The notes beneath the pieces were generated by a model, which saw only the letters and a program-made list of their open reading frames with translations, made no database searches and was not told the origin of the DNA. The position numbers and the translations under genes were made by a program. From an uncultured Desulfomonile sp. (lineage in GTDB: Bacteria; Desulfobacterota; Desulfomonilia; Desulfomonilales; Desulfomonilaceae): a DNA stretch of 64,000 nt. How positions within the stretch are numbered: position 1 is the stretch's first letter; every line of letters starts with the position of its first letter. The stretch is taken from positions 47,117 to 111,116 of the forward strand of contig CAJBEZ010000029.1 of the NCBI GenBank assembly GCA_903952205.1. The letters run 5' to 3'. Shown piece by piece: positions 45,343-54,786 of this stretch.

Positions 45343-46334
45343 CACCTTTGGCCTATTCCATAAAGGACCTCATGTTTTCTTATAGCGCAAGGCCAGACCT
45401 TTTTGTTGACACCTTAGATATCCCCGCTGGAGATGTTGTTGCTCTGGTAGGTCCTAACGGTTCAGGTAAAACGACTTTTCTGCATCTGCTGGCCTTTATT
45501 CTGAGCCCACAGCAAGGTTCTCTTTCTTTGTTGGGACATGATTTTCAAAATTCCGAAGCGATGACTTTTCGGAGGAGGATAGGGCTGCTTACCCAAAACC
45601 CTTATCTTTTCAAGTCCTCAGTGCTGGAGAATGTGATGGTTGGCCTGAGAGTTAGAAAATTTCCCAGACGTTTGATAGAAAAAATTGCGAAAGAAGCCCT
45701 GAGTCGTGTTGGAATGGATGGTTTTGAAGACCGATGGGCGGGGTCGCTGTCGGGCGGCGAAGCTCAAAGGGTGGCTCTAGCCCGAACACTTGCATTGAAC
45801 CCCGATGTTTTCCTTTTCGATGAGCCGGCAAATCATCTAGATAGCGAAAGTGTTAGAAGAACAGAGCAACTCATACTGGACCTTAACCGCTGTGAAAAAA
45901 AAACTGTAATTTTCGCAACTCATGATCTGACGCTTGCCGAGGAATTGGCGGATACTGTAATACACATATTCGAGGGACACGTCATCCCCGTCGCTCCATT
46001 CAACCTTTTCAGAGGGCAGATTCTGGAAGATGGCGCCATTTTCGATTCCGGCGCTATCAGATTTCATGTTTCCAACACTGTCCAAAATGGATCATCTATA
46101 CTAATAGATCCGCGAAAGATTTCATTTTCCACCAATGAAGAATTTCAAGGTCTGACAAATGTATTTAAAGGAAAGATAATTTCATTAAGTCTATCGAAAA
46201 ATCGCATCAAGCTGGGGGTTCTAGCGGGAGAGTCCTTTGAGTTGCATCGCGAATTCCGCCAAGACTGTAAAGATCTGAGAATTGGTAGTGAGATATGGCT
46301 GCATGTCACTCCCGAATCGATCACAATAATCTGA
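45339..46334 (+). CDS. tupC: Tungstate ABC transporter ATPase
   Basis: A 331-residue ATPase, longer than a minimal subunit. Walker A 'GPNGSGKTTFLH' (about residue 39), signature 'LSGGEAQRVALARTL' (about 137), Walker B 'VFLFDEPANHLDS' (about 158), H-loop 'FATHDLTLAEE'. The last ~85 residues ('LTNVFKGKIISLSLSKNRIKL' region) look like a TOBE-type oxyanion-sensing domain. It overlaps tupB by four bases and ends the operon. The weak A/T hairpin at 46358-46382 may mark its end. Confidence 0.9.
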   Translation: MTPLAYSIKDLMFSYSARPDLFVDTLDIPAGDVVALVGPNGSGKTTFLHLLAFILSPQQGSLSLLGHDFQNSEAMTFRRRIGLLTQNPYLFKSSVLENVMVGLRVRKFPRRLIEKIAKEALSRVGMDGFEDRWAGSLSGGEAQRVALARTLALNPDVFLFDEPANHLDSESVRRTEQLILDLNRCEKKTVIFATHDLTLAEELADTVIHIFEGHVIPVAPFNLFRGQILEDGAIFDSGAIRFHVSNTVQNGSSILIDPRKISFSTNEEFQGLTNVFKGKIISLSLSKNRIKLGVLAGESFELHREFRQDCKDLRIGSEIWLHVTPESITII

Positions 46335-46454
46335 GTCTTTCAAATCAAACAAATTTATTACTATTATGTTTTTCTTTAGTAAAAGTAAGTTTAATCCGTT
46401 AGAATGTTTTGGATATCGAAATAATGTTAACGCATTTGGTTGGAGGGCTTAAAC

Positions 46455-46754
46455 ATGGCTAATGGCGAGCAGGAATCAAAACAAACAGCGCCAACGGATC
46501 AACCCGGACAACTCCCAAGGATCATGTCCAGGCAAATGGCTATTTATTATAGTAACTGCGCCATGGTGGCCACCACGCCCAAGGACATCTCGTTGATTTT
46601 TGGAAGATATGTTCCAGCCAACAATCAACAGGGAGAACAAACAATGGCGGAACTCTATGAACGTCACATTTACATGACTGTAGAGCAGGCTGAAGAACTA
46701 AAGAACACCCTCACCCGAACTTTGGAAGTTATAAAATCGAGGGAAACCAAATAG
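46455..46754 (+). CDS. DUF3467 family protein
   Basis: A 99-residue protein. The segment 'YYSNCAMVATTPKDISLIFGRY' region near residue 45 and the C-terminal 'MTVEQAEELKNTLTRTLEVI' are those of the DUF3467 family, small cytoplasmic proteins of unknown role. It stands alone between the tungstate operon and the convergent DUF2156 gene. GGAGGG before the ATG at 46455 sets the start; an earlier in-frame start (46440) overlaps that ribosome site. Confidence 0.85.
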   Translation: MANGEQESKQTAPTDQPGQLPRIMSRQMAIYYSNCAMVATTPKDISLIFGRYVPANNQQGEQTMAELYERHIYMTVEQAEELKNTLTRTLEVIKSRETK

Positions 46755-46851
46755 GAAGTCCGGCGATTCTATCATATTGCCAATCCTATCTCTAATTTCA
46801 TGAGGCATTTAACGAAGCTGTCTGTAAAATGAGTCACATGGAATGTGGGTT

Positions 46852-47739
46852 TCAGGCTTTTTCTTTCAACACATATTTTTCAATCATGTGAACCGGATAA
46901 TAGGATTCTTTGGCTTTTCTCAGCCCCTCAAGCCCTAAATCCTGCTCACGATTGATGTATTTTACATCAGACCAGGAATCAGACGCAAACATCTGATTTA
47001 TAGCCGTATAAAGTCCTGGAATTTCAGGATTTGCTTTTTCTACATGAATTACCGCCGTCTCGGGGTTGAGTATTTCACCAAAAGAGAACGCCTCAACCTT
47101 TCCGTCTATCAGGACCACCCCTCCTTTAAATTTCAGAAGTCTGTAATTTTTAAGAGCTTCGTAGATGGCCTGATCTTCCAGGAAAAGATCCTGATTGTCG
47201 GCGCATTCTTTAAATTCACACCAATCTTCCTGTAGTTGAAGGACCTCATCAATCAAGACATCATCCATGCTGCGAAATTCAAATTTCAAGGTCTTTTTGA
47301 ATCTGTTAAGATGATTTTTTTTTCGGTGATACCTGTTTCCTTTCAGCTTTATGAGATCTTCAGACAAGTACACATAATCAAAGTTGTTTTTGTCACTTTC
47401 AATTTCAAACTTGGAGGTGTCAACAAAGTTTTCAACTATCCTTCTTTCAACTCGAGATATTTTTGGCCGCTCTTGAAATTCCTTCAGCATTGCTATCAAT
47501 ACGCTAAGGGCTTTCCGTTTATCCCCCCTGCCTATTGGAAACAGCCCGTAGTTGGGCTCTCCTGGTGGATTCATCGTAATTAAGAGGCAATCTTCCAACA
47601 TTGTCCAACTTGGATTAAACTTGTTTCGCCACATGAATAGATTAGTAAACGTATATTCTGACGCCTGAGGAGGATCACCAGCAAAAAAGGCTTGAAAGGT
47701 TGACTTGTCCTCAATTTCCAATGGTTTGAGAGCCTTCAT
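46852..47739 (-). CDS. DUF2156 GNAT-fold protein
   Basis: A 295-residue protein of the DUF2156 family. The conserved blocks are 'SEYTFTNLFMWRNKF' near residue 28, 'KGNRYHRKKNHLNRFKK' near 133 and 'YINREQDLGLEGLRKAKESY' near the C terminus; together they match bacterial proteins related to the aminoacyl-tRNA-using domain of lysyl-phosphatidylglycerol synthase. It probably transfers an acyl or aminoacyl group, substrate unknown. No membrane domain is attached. GAGGAG six bases before the ATG at 47739 fixes the start. Confidence 0.85.
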   Translation of the reverse strand: MKALKPLEIEDKSTFQAFFAGDPPQASEYTFTNLFMWRNKFNPSWTMLEDCLLITMNPPGEPNYGLFPIGRGDKRKALSVLIAMLKEFQERPKISRVERRIVENFVDTSKFEIESDKNNFDYVYLSEDLIKLKGNRYHRKKNHLNRFKKTLKFEFRSMDDVLIDEVLQLQEDWCEFKECADNQDLFLEDQAIYEALKNYRLLKFKGGVVLIDGKVEAFSFGEILNPETAVIHVEKANPEIPGLYTAINQMFASDSWSDVKYINREQDLGLEGLRKAKESYYPVHMIEKYVLKEKA

Positions 47740-47860
47740 CAATTACTCCTCTGTTAAATACGAAAGTTTCACAGCCAGCCAAAAATTGAAAAAAAGTAAT
47801 TCTCGGACTATTATAGAATTGTATAAGCGACTAAGGAATGTCCCAACAAGGAGCTTTGGA

Positions 47861-48037
47861 ATGAACGAACACGACATTAGGCAATTCATCAAAAAAACAT
47901 GTTCGAACAACAGAATTTCCTGCGAAAATGTCTTTAGAATCTCTGAAGAACTAGGTATATCGAAAAAAGAAATCGGCCAGATTCTGAACGAACTTGATAT
48001 CAAGATTCATTCATGCCAGATTGGCTGTTTTAAATAG
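47861..48037 (+). CDS. Small 58-residue helix-turn-helix-like protein
   Basis: A 58-residue protein beginning MNEHDIRQFIKK with AAGGAG seven bases before the ATG. The middle 'ENVFRISEELGISKKEIGQ' resembles a helix-turn-helix core, and three cysteines (in 'KKTCSN', 'ISCEN' and 'HSCQIGCF', the last holding two) could bind a metal. The frame reaches further upstream to 47705, but that part lies in the leader of the neighbouring gene and has no ribosome site. It lies head-to-head with DUF2156 and tail-to-tail with ftsB. Function unknown; DNA binding is a guess from the helical pattern. Confidence 0.65.
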   Translation: MNEHDIRQFIKKTCSNNRISCENVFRISEELGISKKEIGQILNELDIKIHSCQIGCFK

Positions 48038-48045
48038 CTAGGACC

Positions 48046-48342
48046 TTATTTTTTGTCATCATTAAGATGGAAAATATAAATTGTCTCGTCTTGGCGAACC
48101 ATACCAAGTTTACGTTTTGCAACCTTTTCAACTCCTTTTGGGTCAGAGCGGAGCTTTGAGATTTTTTGTTCGAGTTGCCGGATTTCTTTTTCTATTCCTT
48201 CATTTTCCTGTTTTAGCAGGCTTATCTTAACCTGAATCGAGTTTTTTTGAATGTTTCCTTGCTCCTGAAGGTACATAATGGTGACAAGAATAACCCCCAC
48301 GATTAACCCGATCTTCAGGTATAGCATTGGTCTCAAATCCAT
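48046..48342 (-). CDS. ftsB: Cell division protein FtsB/DivIC family
   Basis: A 98-residue bitopic membrane protein: one helix at about residues 8-25, then a coiled coil of about 40 residues ('LLKQENEGIEKEIRQLEQKISKL' region), then the family's 'GVEKVAKRKLGMVRQDETIYIF' end. It should join FtsL and FtsQ in the division complex. It lies 86 bases downstream of the ATPase gene on the same strand. The call rests on the fold plan and the C-terminal 'A+++LGMV+..E' pattern. Confidence 0.88.
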   Translation of the reverse strand: MDLRPMLYLKIGLIVGVILVTIMYLQEQGNIQKNSIQVKISLLKQENEGIEKEIRQLEQKISKLRSDPKGVEKVAKRKLGMVRQDETIYIFHLNDDKK

Positions 48343-48428
48343 GACACAATATAGTCCTTGATATTAAAACAGTTATTATTATAAGTTAAACAATATTTAC
48401 CATAATTAAGTTAACTATATCTTATGCA

Positions 48429-49211
48429 TCATTTAATATCAACATTTAATTGTTCTAGAAGCCTTTGAACCTCATCAACGATCTCTACAGGAAATAATCC
48501 TAGTAGCGATGTGATCCCACCCTGCGGGGCTATCCAATGTTGGGCCGTCTCCGAGTATAGGAATTTCTCTCTAGTCCCTTCAAACTGCGGTACCCCCGTG
48601 GGTCCAATGAATACGATCATGTCGGCGGTCTTGATATCAGTGGCCTGGTTCGTCATCTCAATTACCGTTAACTTGAGCTGGTCTTTCAGATTCTGGATTA
48701 ACGATCTCAATCTTTTTCGGGAAATCCAATCCAACATCGAAAACGCTTCGTCTAAGATCAATATTCTCGCTTTCATAGCCAACACGCCGGCCAGCGCCAG
48801 TTTTTGCCTTTCACCTCCCGACAGTGTAGTTGTGAGTCTGTTTTCGTATCCGTCAAGCCCAACAGCCGCAACGACTTCCTCGAGCCGGTTTTGCATTTCT
48901 GTTTGAGGTGTCCGGATGTTTTCCATACCGAAACAAATGTCGTTAGCCACCGTAATTCCAACGATGGATGTGGAATAATCTCCACTAATATAACCGATGC
49001 GTACACCTTCAATTTCCTGGGGCAGTTTAATGCTGATAAAACCAGATTGAGGTTTCAGGAGACCCTTGATCAATTTGCCCAAGGTGGTTTTCCCGCAACC
49101 GTCAGGACCGGATATAACAGTCCAGAATGAATCATGGATCGCCAAATTGAGTCTGGAGAAAACCTGCTGTTCAGGCCCATACTGAAACGACACATTTTTT
49201 AGTTGAATCAT
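48429..49211 (-). CDS. ABC ATPase of energy-coupling-factor (EcfA/CbiO) type
   Basis: A 260-residue ATPase. Walker A 'GPDGCGKTTLGKLI' (about residue 34), signature 'LSGGERQKLALAGVL' (about 130), Walker B 'ILILDEAFSMLD' (about 152). A Q-loop change, 'IGYISGDYSTSIVGITVANDICFG', is typical of EcfA proteins, which energise vitamin or metal uptake. The 'TNQATD' in the H-loop position replaces the usual 'THD', so the catalytic His is missing, which is unusual. No EcfT or S-component is adjacent. The ATG at 49211 is preferred over a TTG six codons upstream. Confidence 0.75.
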   Translation of the reverse strand: MIQLKNVSFQYGPEQQVFSRLNLAIHDSFWTVISGPDGCGKTTLGKLIKGLLKPQSGFISIKLPQEIEGVRIGYISGDYSTSIVGITVANDICFGMENIRTPQTEMQNRLEEVVAAVGLDGYENRLTTTLSGGERQKLALAGVLAMKARILILDEAFSMLDWISRKRLRSLIQNLKDQLKLTVIEMTNQATDIKTADMIVFIGPTGVPQFEGTREKFLYSETAQHWIAPQGGITSLLGLFPVEIVDEVQRLLEQLNVDIK

Positions 49212-49256
49212 TGGCTCAAATTTGTTCAATTTTGGGACATCAGGGACCGATCTAAA

Positions 49257-49285
49257 TAGAAAAGCCGAGAATAGTTCTCGGCTTG
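49257..49285 (-). terminator. Terminator of the ribosomal protein cluster
   Basis: Arms AAGCCGAGAA (49263-49272) and TTCTCGGCTT (49276-49285) form a 10-base stem with a three-base loop. Read on the minus strand it is followed by TTTTCTATTT. It lies 44 bases after rplQ, the last gene of the cluster. Confidence 0.85.
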
Positions 49286-49328
49286 AATCATGTAATTTCT
49301 GAAAAGCCTAAGGCTTATCAAGCTTTCA

Positions 49329-49781
49329 TTATTTGGCCTTGATCTTGTCGAGGAGCTTTTCTTTCAGGCCCTTTGCTTTTGCAGTAATACCACTTTTTGA
49401 AGAAGGTTCACTCACATCCTTGGGTTTTCTATCCACCAATTCGATGAACGACATGGAGGCCCCATCTCCCGGCCGAAAACCCTTCTTTATGATTCTCGTA
49501 TAGCCACCGTTACGGTCAGCAAACCTGGGAGCTATTTCATTGAACAAAGTATGAGTTACGTCTTTGGACCGGATAACGCTAAGGGCCTGCCGACGAGCAT
49601 GTAGATCGCCACGCTTTCCCAGTGTAATCATCTCATCGGCAAGAGTGCGCAGGGCTTTAGCGCGAGCGTCTGTCGTCACTATGGATTCATGTTCAAGTAG
49701 AGATGTCACCATGTTTCGGAGCATCGCAACGCGGTGGGAAGTTCTCATGCCTAGTTTATAACGAGCTTTTCGATGTCTCAT
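49329..49781 (-). CDS. rplQ: Ribosomal protein L17
   Basis: A 150-residue L17 of the large ribosomal subunit. '[21 protein letters not shown]' region at the start and '[25 protein letters not shown]' region are family hallmarks; the last 35 residues are a Lys-rich extension not seen in short L17 proteins. GGAG nine bases before ATG 49781 supports this start over an upstream TTG. It is the last gene before the terminator. Confidence 0.97.
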   Translation of the reverse strand: MRHRKARYKLGMRTSHRVAMLRNMVTSLLEHESIVTTDARAKALRTLADEMITLGKRGDLHARRQALSVIRSKDVTHTLFNEIAPRFADRNGGYTRIIKKGFRPGDGASMSFIELVDRKPKDVSEPSSKSGITAKAKGLKEKLLDKIKAK

Positions 49782-49797
49782 AGAAATTGTCTCCAAA

Positions 49798-50835
49798 TCA
49801 ATCGCTTATGGCGTTTTCTCTTTCTTTTCTCATGTTATCGAGTTCTTCCCTTGACGGAAAGGAAGGCACAATAAGGCCAAGCTGGAGCCCCATATCTGAC
49901 AAAATTTCTTTTATTTCATTGAGCGACTTACGTCCGAAATTCTTTGTCTTAAGCATTTCCTGCTCGGTTTTCTGGACCAGCTCACCAATATACCGGATGT
50001 CAGCGTTCTTGAGACAATTTGCCGACCTAACGCTTAGCTCCAATTCGGCGACACTTCGGTGCAGATGTTCATTTACCTGGGGCTCTGGCTGGACCTTATC
50101 TTCCTTGATGACCGGTTCTTCAATGTCCGGGTTCAACAGAAAAACCTTAAACTGATCCCTTAGGATAGAAGCCCCTTTGTGCAGCGCTTCTTTGGGCGTC
50201 ACTGCTCCATTTGTCCAGATCTCCATTGTTAATTTGTCGTAGTCGGTCCTTTGCCCCACACGCGTATCAGTAACTTTATAACTTACCTTTCTGATTGGAG
50301 AAAACACCGCGTCCAGCGCCAGAGTGCCAATTTCGTCCTCACTCTCTTCCGCAGGAGCGTATCCTTTTCCCCACTCCACCGTTAGTTCCATGGAAAGACG
50401 CCCTTCCTTAGACAATGTGGCCAGAACGAGATCAGGATTTATTATCTCGACTGCGTGCGTGGTCTGAATATCCCCGGCAAGGACTTCACGCTCCCCGACG
50501 GCTTCCAGTTTGATCTTTTCGGGGCCGTCGGTAAACATCTTTATGCGAACCTGCTTAAGATTAAGCAACAAATCGGTTACATCTTCTTTAACACCTGGAA
50601 TAGTCGAAAATTCGTGCAGTACGTTTTCAATTTTGGTTTTGGTGATCGACGCACCGGGCAGGGAGGACAACAAAACTCTTCTTAACGAGTTACCCAGAGT
50701 TATGCCGAATCCTCTTTCCAGAGGCCCTATAACATACTTGCCGTATTCATTTGTATCATCCCCATCGACCTCTAATCGGGCAGGGTCAAGATTAGTCCAG
50801 GGACGGATCATCAGGGTTTGCCCTGTATCACTCAT
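49798..50835 (-). CDS. rpoA: RNA polymerase alpha subunit
   Basis: A 345-residue alpha subunit. The N-terminal assembly domain (about 1-235) includes '[25 protein letters not shown]' region; the C-terminal domain (about 265-320) has '[21 protein letters not shown]', which binds DNA and activators. It ends 16 bases before rplQ and follows rpsD after a 165-base gap that holds a hairpin with a T run. Confidence 0.98.
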   Translation of the reverse strand: MSDTGQTLMIRPWTNLDPARLEVDGDDTNEYGKYVIGPLERGFGITLGNSLRRVLLSSLPGASITKTKIENVLHEFSTIPGVKEDVTDLLLNLKQVRIKMFTDGPEKIKLEAVGEREVLAGDIQTTHAVEIINPDLVLATLSKEGRLSMELTVEWGKGYAPAEESEDEIGTLALDAVFSPIRKVSYKVTDTRVGQRTDYDKLTMEIWTNGAVTPKEALHKGASILRDQFKVFLLNPDIEEPVIKEDKVQPEPQVNEHLHRSVAELELSVRSANCLKNADIRYIGELVQKTEQEMLKTKNFGRKSLNEIKEILSDMGLQLGLIVPSFPSREELDNMRKERENAISD

Positions 50836-50914
50836 GGCTTTCCTCTCGTGGTCTGCGTTGTCTCTGATCTGGGCTTGTAGCCGTTTGGATCAAGCAAATC
50901 AGGACGGAGCAGAG

Positions 50915-50955
50915 TAAAAAGCCGTTTCCGTATGCCATATTTCCATGCAAACGGC
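50915..50955 (-). terminator. Attenuator-like hairpin between rpsD and rpoA
   Basis: On the minus strand GCCGTTT (50955-50949) pairs with AAACGGC (50927-50921), and TTTTTA follows directly. The loop contains TGC/GCA that can extend the stem. It lies inside an otherwise continuous operon, so partial termination that lowers rpoA-rplQ relative to ribosomal proteins, or control by a ribosomal protein, is plausible. Confidence 0.6.
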
Positions 50956-51000
50956 GGATCCTATCGTAAGTCCAAAACAATATTTAATTCCCGCAAACTA

Positions 51001-51627
51001 TTATTTTGAATAAAATTCAACGATGAGTTGTTCTCTGATCGTTGGAGGCAATTCCTCGCGTGTAGGAACACCTTTGATTGTTCCTTTAAAATTGTCAGGC
51101 TCAACTTCCAGCCATTGAGGAACCGGTCTGCGCCCTACTGCGGACATGGAATCTTCAATACCCTTCAGTTTCTTACTCTTTTCCTTGACTTCGATTACCA
51201 TTCCCGGCTTTGTTAGGAAAGAAGCAATATCCACTTTTCTCCCATTGACCAGGAAATGACCATGATTTATTAACTGACGAGCTTCAGACCTTGAAGAAGC
51301 AAATCCCATTCGATAGACAATGTTGTCCAACCGAGATTCAAGCAGAAGAAGCAAATTTTCTCCTGTGACGCCTCGACGCTGCTCTGCCAAGTGAGCATAA
51401 TTTCGAAACTGTTTTTCGAGTAATCCATAGATACGTCTAACTTTTTGTTTTTCTCGGAGCTGAACCCCATAATCTGTATACTTAGAACGCCCCTGCCCGT
51501 GCTGCCCGGGAGGATAATTACGTCTCTCAACAGAACATTTGTCTGAGTAACACCTGTCTCCTTTGAGAAACAACTTGGTTGTTTCACGACGACAGAATCT
51601 ACAAACTGAATCTCGATAACGCGCCAA
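51001..51627 (-). CDS. rpsD: Ribosomal protein S4
   Basis: A 208-residue S4, a primary 16S rRNA binder that also represses its own operon in many bacteria. It is the zinc-binding form: '[18 protein letters not shown]' and 'KCSVERR' give a four-cysteine site near the N terminus (about 9-31). The S4 RNA-binding domain includes '[21 protein letters not shown]' region near 95. Confidence 0.98.
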   Translation of the reverse strand: MARYRDSVCRFCRRETTKLFLKGDRCYSDKCSVERRNYPPGQHGQGRSKYTDYGVQLREKQKVRRIYGLLEKQFRNYAHLAEQRRGVTGENLLLLLESRLDNIVYRMGFASSRSEARQLINHGHFLVNGRKVDIASFLTKPGMVIEVKEKSKKLKGIEDSMSAVGRRPVPQWLEVEPDNFKGTIKGVPTREELPPTIREQLIVEFYSK

Positions 51628-51671
51628 GCTAAGACTCCTTTATCTGAGGACGAAGATCCCTATAATCCACA

Positions 51672-52061
51672 CTAAACCCGTCTTCTCTTCGGAGGCCTGC
51701 AGCCGTTGTGTGGTATGGGTGTAACATCTTTGATCAAACTAATCTGGAAACCTGCCGCCTGAAGGGACCTTAGGGCCGCTTCTCTTCCAGCTCCTGGACC
51801 ATTTATAAGAACCTCCACGATTCGCATACCGTTTTCCATGGCTTTGCGAGCCGCGTCCTCAGCCGCCAACTGGGCAGCAAAGGGGGTAGATTTCCTAGAT
51901 CCCTTAAATCCCTGCGTTCCGGCGGAAGACCATGCAATTACGTTACCTTCCGGATCAGTAATCGTGACAATGGTATTATTGAAAGTCGACTGGATATGAG
52001 CCACTCCCCGGGGTACATTTCGACGTTCTTTTTTCTTTTTGACTATACGCCTTCTCGGCAT
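51672..52061 (-). CDS. rpsK: Ribosomal protein S11
   Basis: A 129-residue S11 of the small-subunit platform, with '[18 protein letters not shown]' and '[20 protein letters not shown]', the latter invariant C terminus near the mRNA exit. The basic N terminus '[12 protein letters not shown]' is normal. Between rpsM and rpsD with 44 and 125 base gaps. Confidence 0.98.
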   Translation of the reverse strand: MPRRRIVKKKKERRNVPRGVAHIQSTFNNTIVTITDPEGNVIAWSSAGTQGFKGSRKSTPFAAQLAAEDAARKAMENGMRIVEVLINGPGAGREAALRSLQAAGFQISLIKDVTPIPHNGCRPPKRRRV

Positions 52062-52186
52062 TGAACTCTCCGTTACGACAACATGATGACAAATAAAATC
52101 GATGTTCCTCGTGGCCGTTCAACTTGAATTGGTTCAGCTCCCGGCCAAATGAAACATTTTAAAGGGCTATTTCAGGAAAAGAAGCC

Positions 52187-52555
52187 CTACTTCTTTTTTC
52201 CAATCTGCATTTTGCGGGGACCCTTTCTGGTTCTCGCATTAGTATGCGTCCTCTGTCCCCTGACAGGCAGTCCACGGCGATGACGGAGTCCACGGTAACA
52301 ACCAAGATCCATGAGCCTCTTGATGTTCATACTGATATCTCGACGCAGATCCCCTTCAACTTTGTATGAGCGATCAATGGCCTCACGAATTTTCGCGACA
52401 TCGACCTCCGTCAATTTATCGGAGCTCATACCTCGATCAATGCCGGATTCTTCTAAGATCTTCAAAGCTGTAGCTCGACCAATTCCATAAATATAGGTCA
52501 GAGCAATTTCCATACGTTTGTTTTTGGGAAGGTCGATCCCTGCAATGCGCGCCAC
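52187..52555 (-). CDS. rpsM: Ribosomal protein S13
   Basis: A 122-residue S13. '[26 protein letters not shown]' region at the N terminus, '[28 protein letters not shown]' region and the basic tail are complete. It contacts the 30S head and the tRNA. It follows rpmJ by about 40 bases. Confidence 0.98.
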   Translation of the reverse strand: MARIAGIDLPKNKRMEIALTYIYGIGRATALKILEESGIDRGMSSDKLTEVDVAKIREAIDRSYKVEGDLRRDISMNIKRLMDLGCYRGLRHRRGLPVRGQRTHTNARTRKGPRKMQIGKKK

Positions 52556-52594
52556 AATATTCCTCCAGGCGTTAAAACCTTTCTATTACAGAGC

Positions 52595-52708
52595 TTATCC
52601 CTGTCTCTGCTTGTGTTTCGGATTTTCGCAGATTACTCTCACAATTCCTCTACGTTTGATTATTTTACACTTGTCACAAATTCGCTTTACTGATGCCCTC
52701 ACTTTCAT
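52595..52708 (-). CDS. rpmJ: Ribosomal protein L36
   Basis: A 37-residue L36, too short for most gene callers: [20 protein letters not shown] at the start and a '[17 protein letters not shown]' end. Cys11, Cys14, Cys27 and His32 form the zinc-ribbon site. It lies between adk and rpsM on the minus strand. GGAGG is present upstream of its ATG. Confidence 0.96.
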   Translation of the reverse strand: MKVRASVKRICDKCKIIKRRGIVRVICENPKHKQRQG

Positions 52709-52743
52709 GAGCGCCTCCTTTTCCTCTGCCGGTAAAAGGCAAC

Positions 52744-53391
52744 TCAGTTGATGGCCTTTTCAATCCGGCTGAAAATCTCTTCAATGGGGCCAACGCCTTG
52801 AACTTTTCTTAACAGGCCTTTAGCCGCATAGTATTCAACCAAAGGTGATGTCTGGTTATTATATACGCCCAGTCTTTCCCTGATTGTCGTCTCGTTGTCG
52901 TCGTCTCTCTGATAAAGCTCAGAGCCGCATACATCACATATTCCATCCTTTTTAGGAGCATTGAACATAATATGAAACATAGCTCCACAGGCAGAGCTGC
53001 GGCAGGTTCTTCTTCCAGAGAGTCTTTTGACCAATTCCTCGTCAGGGACATCGACCAGAACTGCATGGGAAATAGATTTCCCCTGAGTTTCCAGAATTCC
53101 GTCAAGGGCTTTAGCTTGAGCCAATGTTCTGGGAAATCCATCCAGCATATAACCTTTGTCCAGGTCAGGCTTGGAGAGTCTTTCCTCAACAACCCCAATA
53201 ACGACATCATCCGGCACAAGTTCACCCTTATCCATGTAAGTCTTGGCCTTCGTACCCATAGGTGTGCCTTCTTTTAGAGCCGCTCTAAAAATGTCTCCAG
53301 TAGAAATTTGCGGAATTGCCAGTTTTTCTACCAGCATCTTCGCCTGAGTGCCTTTGCCGGAACCGGGTCCTCCCAAAAGTATAATCCTCAT
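52744..53391 (-). CDS. adk: Adenylate kinase with zinc-type LID
   Basis: A 215-residue long-form adenylate kinase. P-loop '[14 protein letters not shown]' at residue 7, '[10 protein letters not shown]' near 30, '[13 protein letters not shown]' near 84. The LID (about 125-160) has '[17 protein letters not shown]' and '[14 protein letters not shown]': three cysteine positions are normal but the first pair is spaced C-x4-C rather than the usual C-x2-C. It interconverts AMP, ADP and ATP. It stands between secY and rpmJ; map and infA, often found here, are missing. Confidence 0.96.
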   Translation of the reverse strand: MRIILLGGPGSGKGTQAKMLVEKLAIPQISTGDIFRAALKEGTPMGTKAKTYMDKGELVPDDVVIGVVEERLSKPDLDKGYMLDGFPRTLAQAKALDGILETQGKSISHAVLVDVPDEELVKRLSGRRTCRSSACGAMFHIMFNAPKKDGICDVCGSELYQRDDDNETTIRERLGVYNNQTSPLVEYYAAKGLLRKVQGVGPIEEIFSRIEKAIN

Positions 53392-53418
53392 ATTTCCCTC
53401 CTTGACCTACAACGTTAT

Positions 53419-54711
53419 CTAGCGTCTTCCCTTAATTCGTCCAGTACGAATGAAACCTTCGTAATGCCTCTGAATCAAATGTGTTTCGATCTGAGAAAGA
53501 GTGTCCAACGCCACCCCAACCACTATGAGTAAGGATGTGCCGCCGAAATAGAAGGGAGCGTTGAAACGACTGATTAAAAGAGAGGGCAGTACGCATACTA
53601 CAGAGATGTAAATAGCTCCACCTAAAGTAATTCTCGTAAGGACCTTGTCAATATACTGAGCCGTCCTCTTTCCGGGCCTTATCCCGGGAATATATCCACC
53701 ATATTTTTTCATGTTGTCGGCCACATCGACCGGGTTAAATGTAACCGCCGTATAGAAATAACAAAAGAACACGATCAAAGCCACGTAAACAAGTTCATAA
53801 ACGACAGTTCCAGGGCGAAGCCAGCTAGTTATCGATGTTACAATGGGAACGTCCAAAAATTGCGCCACAGTCGCTGGAAAAATTATCAATGAAGAGGCAA
53901 AAATTGGGGGTATAACGCCAGCCGTATTCACCTTCAGAGGAAGGTGCGTGCTTTGTCCTCCGTAGATACGCCGACCAACAACCCTTTTGGCGTATTGAAC
54001 AGGAATGCGTCGCTGCCCTCTTTCTACAAATACAATCACAGCTATAACTGTGATCATGATTGCTATCAACAATAGCAATATCAGGAATCCGAGATCACCG
54101 GTCTGAACCAGTTGAATAGTGCTCCCGAGAGCCGAAGGCATTCTGGCTACGATTCCAGCAAAGATGATGAGTGAGATTCCGTTACCAATTCCTCTTTCGG
54201 TGATTTGTTCGCCGATCCACATTATGAAAGCCGTTCCGGCTGTCAGCGTAACCATAGACAAAAGGACAAAAGGAAGTCTAGGCATGTAAACGAGATTTTC
54301 GCTTCCTGCGAGTCCTATACTAATGCCCATGCTCTGTATAAGTGACAGCACGACCGTTCCATAGCGGGTGTATTGCGTAATTTTCTTTCGGCCGGCTTCA
54401 CCTTCCTTAGACAGCCGTTCAAGGTGCGGAACGACCACGGTCAGAAGTTGCAAAATAATTGAGGCGCTAATATATGGCATGATACCCAGAGAGAAAACAG
54501 AGAAGTTTTCAAGAGCGCCACCGGTAAACATGTCGATCACGCCAAACAGCGTCTGGCTGTACCGTCCAAAGAATTCCTGCAAGGCTGCCGTGTTAATTCC
54601 CGGAGTCGGAACATGGACACCCAGTCGATACACAAGAAGCATGAGGAGCGTAAAGAGAACTCTGCGCTTCAACTCGGGAATCTTGGCTATATTGGCAATG
54701 GAACCTATCAA
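53419..54711 (-). CDS. secY: Protein translocase subunit SecY
   Basis: A 430-residue channel subunit with ten hydrophobic helices. '[13 protein letters not shown]' after the first helix, '[19 protein letters not shown]' region near 165 and '[23 protein letters not shown]' region near 310 are family landmarks. It is the main inner-membrane pore for exported proteins. Its position after rplO is the normal spc-operon order. Confidence 0.98.
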   Translation of the reverse strand: MIGSIANIAKIPELKRRVLFTLLMLLVYRLGVHVPTPGINTAALQEFFGRYSQTLFGVIDMFTGGALENFSVFSLGIMPYISASIILQLLTVVVPHLERLSKEGEAGRKKITQYTRYGTVVLSLIQSMGISIGLAGSENLVYMPRLPFVLLSMVTLTAGTAFIMWIGEQITERGIGNGISLIIFAGIVARMPSALGSTIQLVQTGDLGFLILLLLIAIMITVIAVIVFVERGQRRIPVQYAKRVVGRRIYGGQSTHLPLKVNTAGVIPPIFASSLIIFPATVAQFLDVPIVTSITSWLRPGTVVYELVYVALIVFFCYFYTAVTFNPVDVADNMKKYGGYIPGIRPGKRTAQYIDKVLTRITLGGAIYISVVCVLPSLLISRFNAPFYFGGTSLLIVVGVALDTLSQIETHLIQRHYEGFIRTGRIKGRR

Positions 54712-54786
54712 AACAGGTCTCCTACAAAATACAGTGTCACATCGATTCTAAAGAGATGATAACGGACGAAAGCCCTCTTCATGCCA

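Noticed and set aside
47705..47860. Long upstream extension of the 58-residue gene
   Set aside because: It overlaps the promoter and start of the divergent DUF2156 gene and has no ribosome site; the ATG at 47861 has AAGGAG.
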